64,000 nt of DNA from G965207045 sp965207045. GTDB taxonomy: Bacteria > Pseudomonadota > Alphaproteobacteria > Rickettsiales > Anaplasmataceae. Location of the stretch: assembly GCA_965207045.1 (NCBI GenBank), contig OZ242261.1, positions 558,001-622,000 on the forward strand, given 5' to 3'. Made by a program: the position numbers and the translations under genes. Shown here one piece after another: positions 26,694 through 36,711 of the stretch (its first letter is position 1; each line of letters opens with the position of its first letter). Below the pieces are notes generated by a model. It saw only the letters and a list, made by a program, of their open reading frames with translations, was not told the origin of the DNA and did not search any database.

Positions 26694-29120
26694 TTATAAT
26701 TTTACTTTAACAATACTTAAAGCATCTTTATACGTAATTTCGCTTTTATTTTTTAGACCCTTTGGCAATGCAATGTTTTTTCCATCATACTTAAGATAGG
26801 GACCATACCTACCATTACATAACTCGACATCCTTATCATTATACTGACCTAAAATTTGACTCTTATTTTTCTTGTTATTAATAAGCAATAGTGCATCCTC
26901 CAAACTTATGTTAAACAACTGCTTTAAATTAATCGAAGTAAACTTTTTATCATGCAAAATATAAGGTCCATACCTACCAACTCCAACTTTTACTTCCAAA
27001 CCATTTTCACTATTTACCCCTATTGAATATGGCATTGAAAGCAATTTCACAGCTATGCACAAATCTATATTCTTGACATCCATACCTTTTGGTAAAGTGC
27101 CTTTTTTGTCCCCACACTGCAAATAAAGCCCATAAGGACCTTCTTTTAATATAATTTCTTCCTGTGTTAACGGATTGACACCAATCAATTCAGGCATATT
27201 TCCACTAATTTCAACACTATCACTTGACATACTTCTCCTATAATCACATTCTGGATAAGCAGAACACCCTAAAAAAGCTCCAAACCTACCAATATTTAAA
27301 TTTAACCTACCATTATCACATTTTGGACAGCTGCGATCGACTTTTCCGTCATCACCCTTCACAAAGGTATACAACTCAAGAACTTTATCTATTTGTAAAA
27401 GTATTTCAGCAATTTCATACTTCTCAACTTCCTTGACATTACCAAAAAATTTCTCCCAGAAATTACGCAAAACCTCCTTCCATCTCGCTTCATAATTCGA
27501 TATCTTATCTAGCTCTTCTTCCAACTTGGCTGTAAAATCATACTCAACATAACGTTTAAAAAAGATTGACAAAAAGGCAGTAACAAATTGTCCTCTCATC
27601 TCAGGAATAAATTTTTTCTCATCTAAGACCACATATTTTCTATCCTGTAAAACAGATATAATCGTAGCATAGGTAGAAGGCCTACCAATACCAAGTTCTT
27701 CCATTTTCTTTACTAGACTAGCCTCAGTAAAACGCGGTGGAGGCTGAGTAAAATGCTGTGAAGGAACAACCCCCTTCGGTTTATATACCTCTCCTTCTTT
27801 TAGGTCTGGTAATAAAGGAATCTTTTGGCCTTCAGGCTTATTTTTATATACTTTATAAAATCCATCAAATTTAATTGTTGAACCAGCTACACGAAACAAG
27901 GCATACTTATCCTCTGCTTCCAGAGTCACAACAACTTGCTCAAACACTACAGCTTCCATCTGACTTGCTACCATTCTCTTCCAAATCAATTTATAAAGTT
28001 TTAAATGGTCTTCCTCTAAATATTTAACAACACTTTCTGGAGATAGATTTATATTAGTTGGACGAATTGCTTCATGTGCCTCTTGTGCATTTTTTATCTT
28101 ACTCGTATATTTCCTTGCAACTTTTGGTATATACTCAATACCGAAATGTTCTAAAATCATCTTACGGGTAGACTTTATAAACGCATCACTAACGTAAACC
28201 CCATCAGTACGCATATAAGTTATTAAACCAAGTTCTTCCTCACCAATTTTGACTCCCTCATATAATTTTTGAGCAATCATCATAGTCTTTTTTGTACTAA
28301 AGCCTAATTTATTTGCTGCATCTTGCTGCAAAGTTGAAGTAATAAAAGGAGAGTAAGGCTGTTTTCTGACCTCTTTTTTTTCAATCTTTATAACCTTATA
28401 TTTTTTTCCAACTAAGTTATCTACTATACCCTCAGCTTCCTCCTCACTTTTTATTGATAACTTTTCTAATTTCTTACTTTCAACCTGAACTAAGAATGCC
28501 TGAAATGATTTCTTTCCTTCAAATAGCGCAGCTATTTTCCAATATTCATCAGAAACAAAGCTTTTAATCCCATTTTCCCTTTCACAAATAATACGCAATG
28601 CAACAGATTGAACACGACCTGCAGAACGGCTACCAGGTAACTTTTTCCAAAGAAGAGGAGATAAAGTAAAACCAAACAAATAATCTAATGCTTGTCTAGT
28701 CTGTTGTGCTTGCACCAGATTCATATCTATCTCACGAGGATTTTGTATTGCAGCAAGCACTGCAGGTTTTGTAATCTCATTAAAAGCAATTCTATGTACT
28801 CTAGTTCCTTTCTTAATAGCACGCTTAGCACGCAATATTTCCACTACATGCCAAGATATAGCCTCACCTTCACGATCCGGATCAGTTGCTAAATAGATAA
28901 AGTCCGTTTCTTTGACTGCTTTAATTAAATTAGCAATATACTTTTTTGACTCCCCATGAACCTCATAAACCATATGAAAATCTTCATTAGGTAAAACAGA
29001 ACCCTTTTTAGAAGGCAAACTTCTGACATGTCCATATGAAGCTAAAACTTTAAAATCATTACCAACATATTTGCTAATTGTTTTACATTTAGCAGGCGAT
29101 TCCACAATTAATACAGACAT
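26694..29120 (-). CDS. topA: DNA topoisomerase I
   Basis: The product has 808 residues, within the family range. The Toprim domain begins SVLIVESPAKCKTISKYVG and contains ATDPDREGEAISWH. The active-site Tyr lies in GLITYMRTDGVYVSD, and PPRFTEASLVKKMEELGIGRPSTYATII is the classic downstream block. One C-terminal zinc-ribbon (CPKCDNGRLNLNIGRFGAFLGCSAYPEC) is followed by repeated GRYGPYLKY-type C-terminal repeats, as in alphaproteobacterial TopA. It relaxes negative supercoils. It is flanked by two giant unknown genes on the same strand but separated by 120-190-base gaps, so it is probably transcribed alone. Confidence 0.96.
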   Translation of the reverse strand: MSVLIVESPAKCKTISKYVGNDFKVLASYGHVRSLPSKKGSVLPNEDFHMVYEVHGESKKYIANLIKAVKETDFIYLATDPDREGEAISWHVVEILRAKRAIKKGTRVHRIAFNEITKPAVLAAIQNPREIDMNLVQAQQTRQALDYLFGFTLSPLLWKKLPGSRSAGRVQSVALRIICERENGIKSFVSDEYWKIAALFEGKKSFQAFLVQVESKKLEKLSIKSEEEAEGIVDNLVGKKYKVIKIEKKEVRKQPYSPFITSTLQQDAANKLGFSTKKTMMIAQKLYEGVKIGEEELGLITYMRTDGVYVSDAFIKSTRKMILEHFGIEYIPKVARKYTSKIKNAQEAHEAIRPTNINLSPESVVKYLEEDHLKLYKLIWKRMVASQMEAVVFEQVVVTLEAEDKYALFRVAGSTIKFDGFYKVYKNKPEGQKIPLLPDLKEGEVYKPKGVVPSQHFTQPPPRFTEASLVKKMEELGIGRPSTYATIISVLQDRKYVVLDEKKFIPEMRGQFVTAFLSIFFKRYVEYDFTAKLEEELDKISNYEARWKEVLRNFWEKFFGNVKEVEKYEIAEILLQIDKVLELYTFVKGDDGKVDRSCPKCDNGRLNLNIGRFGAFLGCSAYPECDYRRSMSSDSVEISGNMPELIGVNPLTQEEIILKEGPYGLYLQCGDKKGTLPKGMDVKNIDLCIAVKLLSMPYSIGVNSENGLEVKVGVGRYGPYILHDKKFTSINLKQLFNISLEDALLLINNKKNKSQILGQYNDKDVELCNGRYGPYLKYDGKNIALPKGLKNKSEITYKDALSIVKVKL

Positions 29121-29308
29121 TTTTCCTAGAATATTTACAGCGCAGAGCTAGTAATATCAAAGTGTTACTGCTATGGCAAATATTACTGATAGAAGTAAAT
29201 TAATATTTCACAGCTATAATAACATTGATGTTAAATCAGTATTATAAAACATAGCTTGGTACAAAACATTTACACCTCTCCCATAAATACAATACTTTTT
29301 CTAAGTAC

Positions 29309-31894
29309 TTAATAACCACATTGACAGCCAAAACCACTACTAACTTGCGTCTCACATATTAAATTAGGTACTTCTTCACTTATCCCAATATCTATATTTT
29401 TAAGCTCACATTTTCTTTTTTCTGCGCCTTTTCTAGTTTTACATAAGAGAAATCTCTTACCTTCTTCAGACATAATAGCAAAACGGCTATTTCCTGTTCC
29501 CTGATTATCCCTCCCTATTTCAAAAACAAAATTACGATAACTCTTAACTTCTTTCTCTCTACGTCTTGAATGATTATTTCGTTGCCACTTGGTATCTTCC
29601 AATAAATTCAATAAAACGATATGCTCTTGTGGTCTACATACATATACTGGATCTTTCGTCTTTCTTTTTCGTGTTTTTCTAATTTCTCCTTGTCCTACTT
29701 CAGGACCTACAACTTGCTTCTCAGAACTTTGCTTACAATTCTGATCAGTGCTGTGGACTGTGTCTTCATCCTCAACAGAACCAAAAACTACACCAGAAGT
29801 TGGACTACTATTAATATGATATTGGTCAACATAAGCAGAATCGAGATAACCACTAGAACAAGAAGCAAGAACTCTAGGTTCACAACTACTACTATATGAT
29901 ACAGTTGACTCCTTATTGCTAGGCAGTGAAACCCTCAACCTTCTGCGATTATTTTGCCCTTCTTCAGGAATAATATTATTATCGGCCCTCTTTCTTCCAT
30001 GAGTATCTCTTTCCCCATTTTTATCACTGAACAAATCGTATAATAAAATGACACAATCTCTGTTTCTTTCTTTCTGCGCTCCTTTAGGAGCTCCACTTAC
30101 ACTATGTTCAATTTGACTCTCAGCACTTTCCCCATAATTCGAAGAAGTAGCATAAACTGTGTCTTCATCCTCAACAGGACCAGAAACTACATTAGAAGTT
30201 GGACTAATATTAGCAGCACATACATCATCGCTTGCATTACAGCTAGGAGAATTGCTCACATAATCAACATAAGAACCACTACTAGAATAAGAAGCAAAAC
30301 CTTCATTCTCTTCCTTCATATCAATATCTTGGTTTTCACTACTCGAAGAAGCTAAAGAAGGAATAACTGTCGCTTCACAATTATCGTTATGCTCATTTTT
30401 TGAAGCAATTTTACGAACTAAATCTTTACACTCGACATTGTTTTGGTTATCATGAGCATCATCTTCTGAAGTGGAAGCCGCCAAAAAAGGTAGTACTTTA
30501 ACTTCATCACTGCCACTTTTATTAGGATTTAATCTTCCTAAATCCCCACCAGTAATAACACCCTGAATGTAAGAAGGTGGGATATTAAGTGACATATTCC
30601 CATCATCAATACAACCCTGAATATAAGCAAGTGGGATACTGAATGATATATTTGCACCATCAATACAATACCTTCCCTGTTTCTCTTGTGCTACTTTACC
30701 TCTTCTTTCGCTAACCTCAGTCTTAATATCCTCAGTCTCATCATCATCTATAACTATAAGTTCTTTATCGTTAATATCATCTCTTCCTTTTCTTTGTTGT
30801 GTTATAGTACTAACTCCTCCTCCTCTTCCATGTCTTTGTTGTTCTATCTTAACATCCTCAGTCTCATCATTTATAATTATAATTTCTTCATCGTTGTTAG
30901 TATCATCTCTTCCTTTTCCTTGTTGTGTTATAGTACTAGTACTAACTCTTTCTCTTTCATGTCTTTGTTGTTCCCTCTTAATAACATTACTAATAGCAGA
31001 CAATGAAATGTTAAATGACAACACATTTCTATCACTAATACAATCAGTCTTAATATCCTCATTCTCATCATCTATAAGTATACATTTTTTATCGTTAATA
31101 TCATCATCTCTTCCATTTCTTTGTTGCACTATAGTACCTACCTTAGCACTATCATGAACCCATTCTTTTATTTCTTCATCTAGCAAATTAAAATTAAATG
31201 TCCTACTATTAAAATAATCACAAAGATATTCTCTTATTTCTTTATTTAGCCAATCAAGTATAGGTTCTTCATCGTTAGTATCATCTCTTACATTTCTTTG
31301 TTGTGCTATAGTACTTACCTTACCACTACAACAACCATAAAGACGTTTTTTTACTTCTTTATTTAGCAAATTAAATATCTTTGTTACAATTTTATAATAT
31401 TCATCACGATTTTTCCGATCGTTATGCTCACACTCGAAAACATGACTTAATATTGCACACAAATGTTGACCAGAACTTGAATTAAGGTCAAGATTACGAA
31501 TAATTGTAAGCATTTTTTCTACAATCTCAACACTTGGAATATCAATAGCATACAATAGAGCTAATTCCACATATTTGAACCTGTAATCAAGCTCGAAGCC
31601 TTTCTCTTCAAAATCGCTAAGAATTTGTAATACATAATCAGAAGAAAATCTTGATTGTTTTTGTTGTTTTTTCAGATTTTCAGCAACTCTTACCATAAAC
31701 ATAGCACAATAATTGTATTGATCATGACTCCCTTTTTGTATTTTAGATACTTCAAGATCATCCTTCTTACTATAAGAATTTCTATTATGAATTTTTAATA
31801 CCTCTTCGTAAAAATTATCCAATCTTTCACTTTTTTCCTTTTTAAATTTTTCATAACCAATTTCTTCTCTAGATCCAGGTATGGCCGAATTCAT
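29309..31894 (-). CDS. Large repetitive acidic/polar protein, candidate effector
   Basis: The product has 861 residues with no signal peptide or membrane segment. Residues 1-190 are helical; LALLYAIDIPSVEIVEKMLT could be a worn ankyrin-like unit. Residues about 192-392 carry four copies of a unit of the type TITQQRKGRDDINDKE followed by an acidic IxIDDExEDIK run. Two copies of an I-S-F-S-I-P-L-A-Y-I-Q-G type unit follow (410-446). A further large duplication pairs residues about 540-600 (SPTSNVVSGPVEDEDTVYAT) with about 695-720 (SPTSGVVFGSVEDEDTVHST). Basic nuclear-signal-like runs occur at about 739-747 (RKTRKRKTK). Internal duplication and low complexity suit a fast-evolving host-directed protein; this is inference. 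Confidence 0.7.
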   Translation of the reverse strand: MNSAIPGSREEIGYEKFKKEKSERLDNFYEEVLKIHNRNSYSKKDDLEVSKIQKGSHDQYNYCAMFMVRVAENLKKQQKQSRFSSDYVLQILSDFEEKGFELDYRFKYVELALLYAIDIPSVEIVEKMLTIIRNLDLNSSSGQHLCAILSHVFECEHNDRKNRDEYYKIVTKIFNLLNKEVKKRLYGCCSGKVSTIAQQRNVRDDTNDEEPILDWLNKEIREYLCDYFNSRTFNFNLLDEEIKEWVHDSAKVGTIVQQRNGRDDDINDKKCILIDDENEDIKTDCISDRNVLSFNISLSAISNVIKREQQRHERERVSTSTITQQGKGRDDTNNDEEIIIINDETEDVKIEQQRHGRGGGVSTITQQRKGRDDINDKELIVIDDDETEDIKTEVSERRGKVAQEKQGRYCIDGANISFSIPLAYIQGCIDDGNMSLNIPPSYIQGVITGGDLGRLNPNKSGSDEVKVLPFLAASTSEDDAHDNQNNVECKDLVRKIASKNEHNDNCEATVIPSLASSSSENQDIDMKEENEGFASYSSSGSYVDYVSNSPSCNASDDVCAANISPTSNVVSGPVEDEDTVYATSSNYGESAESQIEHSVSGAPKGAQKERNRDCVILLYDLFSDKNGERDTHGRKRADNNIIPEEGQNNRRRLRVSLPSNKESTVSYSSSCEPRVLASCSSGYLDSAYVDQYHINSSPTSGVVFGSVEDEDTVHSTDQNCKQSSEKQVVGPEVGQGEIRKTRKRKTKDPVYVCRPQEHIVLLNLLEDTKWQRNNHSRRREKEVKSYRNFVFEIGRDNQGTGNSRFAIMSEEGKRFLLCKTRKGAEKRKCELKNIDIGISEEVPNLICETQVSSGFGCQCGY

Positions 31895-31947
31895 ACTTTA
31901 ACTCCGTTATTTAATTAATATATCCAGTATTACAATATAAATATTTA

Positions 31948-34900
31948 TTATTCAAGCATAATTCCTATACTCAATTTCATTGTCTTTCCGTACTTAAATT
32001 GACAACTCTCATCAATCTTACCAATCATTACACTAAGAGTTAAAGTTTCAGTTTTTATGTAACTTTCCCATTCTATAATAGCTCTCTTGTACTCACTATC
32101 CTCAGTCTGCAGAACTAAATGTATCTTATCTGTAATATTAACACATGCTTCCTTACGTGCCTGTTGAATTAACCTAACAATATCACGTGCAGCTCCTTCA
32201 ACTGCTAATTCTTCACTTATATTCGTATCCAATAAAACAACAGCAGCATTACTACTTAAAGTTCGTACGTTATCCTTATCTGACTGCAACAATAACTGAA
32301 ATTCCTCTACATAAAGTACAAACCTACCAACATTTAAAGTACCATCACTATTACATTTCCAACTCTCTTGGCCTACAAGGTGTATTATTTCTTTGATATT
32401 AACAGGCAGTCTTTTGCCCAAAATCGGAAAATTAATTTTCAACTTGAATTTAGCAACTTCTGTAATATTATCTTTGAAAATAATTTCTTTTACATTTACT
32501 TCATCTCGAATTAAATCAAGATTTATGTCATCTTCATCACTATTAGCTCTTTCTCCATAAATAATAATTTTTTGCAATGGTTGTCTTACTCTTATATTTT
32601 TTTTACTACGTATAGCAAGAGCAGCATTGCAGATATCACGTACTCTATCCATACTTTTAATTAAGCTATCATCATATTTTTGGATTTTAGGAAAATCTTG
32701 TAGATGAACTGAATCTTTATTACCTATACCAAGCCATATCTTTTCCACCAACATAGGTAGCAAAGGTGCCACTGCTCTGCAAATTAAATTAAAAATAGAA
32801 TATAAAGTATTATAGGCTGATTGCCTATCACTACTTATTCCAAGTTGCCAAAATCTATCTCGGCTACGCCTTATGTACCAATTATTAAGAACATCAAAAA
32901 AATCGACAATGCTCTTACATGCACAAACTGTATCATAACTATCATATGCCTTCTTCATAGCAGTAATACTTTTATAACATTTCGCAATTATATATTGATC
33001 AAGCACATTTTTTGATAAGACATTATAGCTTGCTCTAATGCAATCCGCATTAGCATAAAGTGTAAAAAAATGATACGCATTCCATATCGGTTTTATTACC
33101 AACCGTAGACTGTCGCGTACCATATCACCTTCTTTATCCAACAGCAAATCACCACCATGTACAACTGGGCTTGCAAGCATAAAAAAGCGCAATGCATCAG
33201 AACCATACTTATTAAAGAGTTTAATAGGGTTAGCATAGTTATTTAGACGCTTAGATAATTTTTGTCCCTTAGTATCCAACACAACACCATGGCAAACACA
33301 ATTTTTGAACGGAAGACAATCGAACAATGCAGTTGATAATACAATCAAAGTATAAAACCAACCACGTGTTTGCGAAATATATTCAGTAATAAAATCAGAA
33401 GGAAAATTCTTTTCAAACCATTCCTTATTCGCAAACGGATAGTGCACCTGTGCATATGGCATTGACCCTGATTCAAACCAGCAATCTAATACATCTTCAA
33501 CCCTTCTCATCATTGATTTTTTACTTGGATCATCGGGATTTGCCCGTACTAAACTATCAATAAAAGGTCTGTGCAAATCTTTAATTTCAACACCAAAATC
33601 TCTTTCTAATTCATCTATAGAACCATAAACATCAATACGAGGGTATTTAGGGTTATCAGATTTCCATACAGGTACGGGAGTTCCCCAAAATCTATTTCTA
33701 GATATTGACCAATCCCTAGCACCCTCTAACCATTTACCAAATTGCCCCTCACGTATATGTTGTGGAATCCAATTGATCCCCTGGTTAAGCTGTACCATAC
33801 GCTTCTTAAATTTCGTTACTTCCACATACCAAGAAGAAACTGCCTTATAAATTAGTGGTGTATCCGTACGCCAACAATGAGGATAATTATGTATATATTG
33901 CTCAGTTTTTACCCATACACCCTGTAATTTTAAATATTTTATTACTTCATCATTTGCTGAAAAAACTTGCATCCCTGCAAACATAGGCACTTCAGGAGTA
34001 AACTTTCCACTATTATCTACAGGACAGACAACTTGAATATTATACTTTTTACACAGCTCAAAATCATCCTCTCCAAAGCCTGGTGCAACATGCACAATCC
34101 CCGTACCATCACCTTCAACAACAAAATCTGCTTGTAAAAGCTTAAACGAATTTTTATTGTCAGCAAAGTAAGGAAAAAGTGGTTTATAAGTAAGCCCAAC
34201 TAAATCTTCAGAAGAGACTGACAGAATCTCCTCACCTTTATAGATAAACTCTAAATAGCTAAGAGCTGCAATATAACACTCATCAGCCAAAATTACAGCA
34301 CCATATTTTACATCATTACCAACAGCTAAAGCTAAATTACTTGGCAAAGTCCAAGGTGTTGTTGTCCAAACCAAAATTTGACATCTCTTTGTTACAAATT
34401 GTCTAAGAATATCAAGTAGCTCGAACTTTACTGTCACAGCTTTACTTGTTTTTTTACGATAAGAGTTATCCATTTTCGTTTCAAAATTAGAAAGTGGTGT
34501 CTCACATGCCCAACTATAAGGCATCACCCGTATTGATTCATAAATTAAACCCTTATCGTAAAGCTGCTTAAATGCCCATATAACTGACTCCATAAACGAT
34601 TTATCCATAGTCTTATAATCGTTTTTAAAATCAACCCATCTAGCCTGCCGAGTTACATAGCTTTCCCATTCATTAGTAAATTCCATGACAGAATTACGGC
34701 AAATATTATTGAACTTTTCTATACCAAATTTCTCAATAGCGGCTCTGCCAGAAATTCCTAATTTCTTTTCAGCTCCCATTTCAGCAGGCAAACCATGACA
34801 ATCCCAACCAAATCTTCTATCAACTCTTTTTCCCAACATGGTATGATAACGTGCAAAAACATCCTTAATAAAACCAGTTAAAAGATGGCCATAATGAGGC

Positions 34901-35067
34901 AATCCATTAGCAAATGGTGGACCATCATAAAACACAAAATCATTATCATTTTTACTATCAACAGAACTTCGAAAAGTACCATTTTGCTGCCAAAAGTCCA
35001 GTATTTCCTCTTCCAATTGAACAACATTTATTTCATTTGTAGTTTTTGGGTAATATCCACTATTCAT
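31948..35067 (-). CDS. ileS: Isoleucyl-tRNA synthetase (eukaryote/archaeal-like type)
   Basis: The product has 1039 residues. The HIGH motif appears as PHYGHLLTG after YDGPPFANGL, with RRFGWDCHGLPAEMG next; the editing domain has TTTPWTLPSNLALAV and GTGIVHVAPGFGEDDFELC; the KMSKS motif appears as KGQKLSKRLNNY. The C-terminal zinc-finger domain of ordinary bacterial IleRS is not seen and the length and wording of the motifs match the type-2 enzyme, which Rickettsiales are known to carry. It charges tRNA-Ile in the cytosol. Its start is divergent from an ankyrin gene, with a palindrome at 35090-35109 between. Confidence 0.95.
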   Translation of the reverse strand: MNSGYYPKTTNEINVVQLEEEILDFWQQNGTFRSSVDSKNDNDFVFYDGPPFANGLPHYGHLLTGFIKDVFARYHTMLGKRVDRRFGWDCHGLPAEMGAEKKLGISGRAAIEKFGIEKFNNICRNSVMEFTNEWESYVTRQARWVDFKNDYKTMDKSFMESVIWAFKQLYDKGLIYESIRVMPYSWACETPLSNFETKMDNSYRKKTSKAVTVKFELLDILRQFVTKRCQILVWTTTPWTLPSNLALAVGNDVKYGAVILADECYIAALSYLEFIYKGEEILSVSSEDLVGLTYKPLFPYFADNKNSFKLLQADFVVEGDGTGIVHVAPGFGEDDFELCKKYNIQVVCPVDNSGKFTPEVPMFAGMQVFSANDEVIKYLKLQGVWVKTEQYIHNYPHCWRTDTPLIYKAVSSWYVEVTKFKKRMVQLNQGINWIPQHIREGQFGKWLEGARDWSISRNRFWGTPVPVWKSDNPKYPRIDVYGSIDELERDFGVEIKDLHRPFIDSLVRANPDDPSKKSMMRRVEDVLDCWFESGSMPYAQVHYPFANKEWFEKNFPSDFITEYISQTRGWFYTLIVLSTALFDCLPFKNCVCHGVVLDTKGQKLSKRLNNYANPIKLFNKYGSDALRFFMLASPVVHGGDLLLDKEGDMVRDSLRLVIKPIWNAYHFFTLYANADCIRASYNVLSKNVLDQYIIAKCYKSITAMKKAYDSYDTVCACKSIVDFFDVLNNWYIRRSRDRFWQLGISSDRQSAYNTLYSIFNLICRAVAPLLPMLVEKIWLGIGNKDSVHLQDFPKIQKYDDSLIKSMDRVRDICNAALAIRSKKNIRVRQPLQKIIIYGERANSDEDDINLDLIRDEVNVKEIIFKDNITEVAKFKLKINFPILGKRLPVNIKEIIHLVGQESWKCNSDGTLNVGRFVLYVEEFQLLLQSDKDNVRTLSSNAAVVLLDTNISEELAVEGAARDIVRLIQQARKEACVNITDKIHLVLQTEDSEYKRAIIEWESYIKTETLTLSVMIGKIDESCQFKYGKTMKLSIGIMLE

Positions 35068-35089
35068 AGCTTAATATTAAGGTTAGACA

Positions 35090-35109
35090 GCAAAATTTGC
35101 AAATTTTGC
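35090..35109. promoter_or_regulatory. Perfect 20-bp palindrome between ileS and an ankyrin gene
   Basis: The half-sites GCAAAATTTG and CAAATTTTGC form an exact 20-bp dyad. It lies 23 bases upstream of the ileS start and about 100 bases upstream of the ankyrin start. Part of it (GCAAATTTTGC) returns at about 38068-38078, upstream of a decayed ankyrin copy, suggesting that the site travelled with the duplicated promoter. Operator function is inferred. Confidence 0.45.
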
Positions 35110-35212
35110 TCAAGTATTGTTTATGCTTATCATAAAAAAAATGTAAAAAGGCTATTTATTTCCGTGCTACAAAATAGTATATTGCATGCATATATTAATT
35201 ATAGAAACTAAA

Positions 35213-36559
35213 ATGTTATCATATCAGCAGCAATTTTGCCAATCAGTTAAAAACGGCAATATAGAATCGTTCAGAGAATTACTTACACACAATAGAAGTA
35301 ATAAAAATCTGTTGTGTTTCTGCCTTAAGGAAGCTGTTAATTATGGACATAAAGAAATTGCCAATGAAATTTTTCAGGTAATAAGAACAGATAGTTTAAC
35401 TCATCTTATCTTTCAGTCTTTTAATAGAATCATTGATGCAATAGATTTTTTAGAAAAGCTTAAAGCCAGAGAAGAAGATTTTGTCGATATAATAAGAGGA
35501 ATTGTTAATTCCACAGTCAACATAAAAGGTCTTAACTATCGAAATTATTATACTAATTGCGAACCAATATTAAATGTTGCTATATCAGGAATCCGCCATA
35601 ATGGCGAAGTTGGTTACATAGAAGGAGCTGAAATGCTCATAAAAAATGGGTGTAATTTAAAGCAGACTGGGAGCAATTATGATACTGCTTTACACTGGGC
35701 AGTAAGAGTAAATAATACAAAAGGGGTAAAATTACTAATTGAATCTGGATGTGAAATAAATACGAAGAATAATACTGGTAACACTCCTTTGCACACTGCA
35801 ATAGCATGTAAAGAAAATAATATAGATGTAGTAAAATTATTAATTGAATCTGGATGTACAATAAATGCGCAGAATAATATTGGTGACACTCCTTTACATA
35901 TTGCAATAGAATATGAAAGAAGTGAAATATTTGATGAGTTACTCGAAAAACAAAATATAAATTGTAAAATTAGCAATTATTTTAACATAACACCAATAAC
36001 TTTAGCATCAAAACATGGAAACGTGCATATGATGCAAGCACTATATCGAAAAGGCTGCAATCCCAACCAGCAACTTAGTATACTGAATGCTCAAGGTGAA
36101 ACCTTAACAACAACAAGTGCTGCCGAAACAGCACAATTACATGTAGATCAAAATGTACGCTTAGCGTTTTGTAATAGCGATGATGAAAAGAAAAGTCATC
36201 TTATGATAGAGGAATGTATGTTTGAACAAGAACGTTTAAAGTGTGTTCACAAAATTAGTCAAGAAGTTGAAAAGGTACAATCATCGTTAGACCATATTCG
36301 TGCTAATGGCGTAAATCATCAAGCATCTCATTTGGTGGAAGAAGCTCTTAGAAGAAACCTTACACCTCTGCTACAACAAAACACAATGTACAACAATCCT
36401 CACAATACGTCATCACCACAACATTATAACACTGATAACGGAGTAAAGGCAGAGGCACAACTTCCAAATCAGCAACCAAGATATTCTATGCAGCATGTAA
36501 ATATAGAGCGAAATCATTATGGAAGTCATAATGCAGAACATAATCTACCTTCCTTTTAA
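35213..36559 (+). CDS. Ankyrin-repeat protein, 448 residues
   Basis: The start at 35213 (MLSYQQQF) is preferred over an upstream in-frame ATG at 35186, since the next residues (FCQSVKNGNIESFRELL) begin an ankyrin-like unit. Clear repeats lie at about 155-290: DTALHWAVRVNNTKGVKLLIESGC, NTPLHTAIACKENNIDVVKLLIESGC and DTPLHIAIEYERSEIFDELL, then ITPITLASKHGNVHMMQALY. Two of the units share long identical base runs, indicating recent duplication. The C-terminal 150 residues include a coiled coil (CVHKISQEVEKVQSSLDHI) and a Gln/Asn/His-rich tail. It is the best preserved member of the cluster to 41.5 kb. Confidence 0.85.
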   Translation: MLSYQQQFCQSVKNGNIESFRELLTHNRSNKNLLCFCLKEAVNYGHKEIANEIFQVIRTDSLTHLIFQSFNRIIDAIDFLEKLKAREEDFVDIIRGIVNSTVNIKGLNYRNYYTNCEPILNVAISGIRHNGEVGYIEGAEMLIKNGCNLKQTGSNYDTALHWAVRVNNTKGVKLLIESGCEINTKNNTGNTPLHTAIACKENNIDVVKLLIESGCTINAQNNIGDTPLHIAIEYERSEIFDELLEKQNINCKISNYFNITPITLASKHGNVHMMQALYRKGCNPNQQLSILNAQGETLTTTSAAETAQLHVDQNVRLAFCNSDDEKKSHLMIEECMFEQERLKCVHKISQEVEKVQSSLDHIRANGVNHQASHLVEEALRRNLTPLLQQNTMYNNPHNTSSPQHYNTDNGVKAEAQLPNQQPRYSMQHVNIERNHYGSHNAEHNLPSF

Positions 36560-36711
36560 TCTTTTAGTAATTATAATCATTCTTCAGTGATAATTTGTAT
36601 AAGAAAAATTACAAATTCTATCAAGCAAATGATGATATCATATATATATTGTTGAGATGATATTTCATTTATGGTAAAGTTGATTATTAAAGTGTTTTCA
36701 ACAGAAGCATT

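Noticed and set aside
29621..31157. Several plus-strand frames with repeated Ser/Leu/Arg-rich products
   Set aside because: They are antisense shadows of the repetitive 29309-31894 gene; their similarity to each other only mirrors the internal repeats of that gene.
35637..35976. Two minus-strand frames with repeated Tyr/Cys/Ile-rich products
   Set aside because: They are shadows of the duplicated ankyrin units in the 35213 gene.
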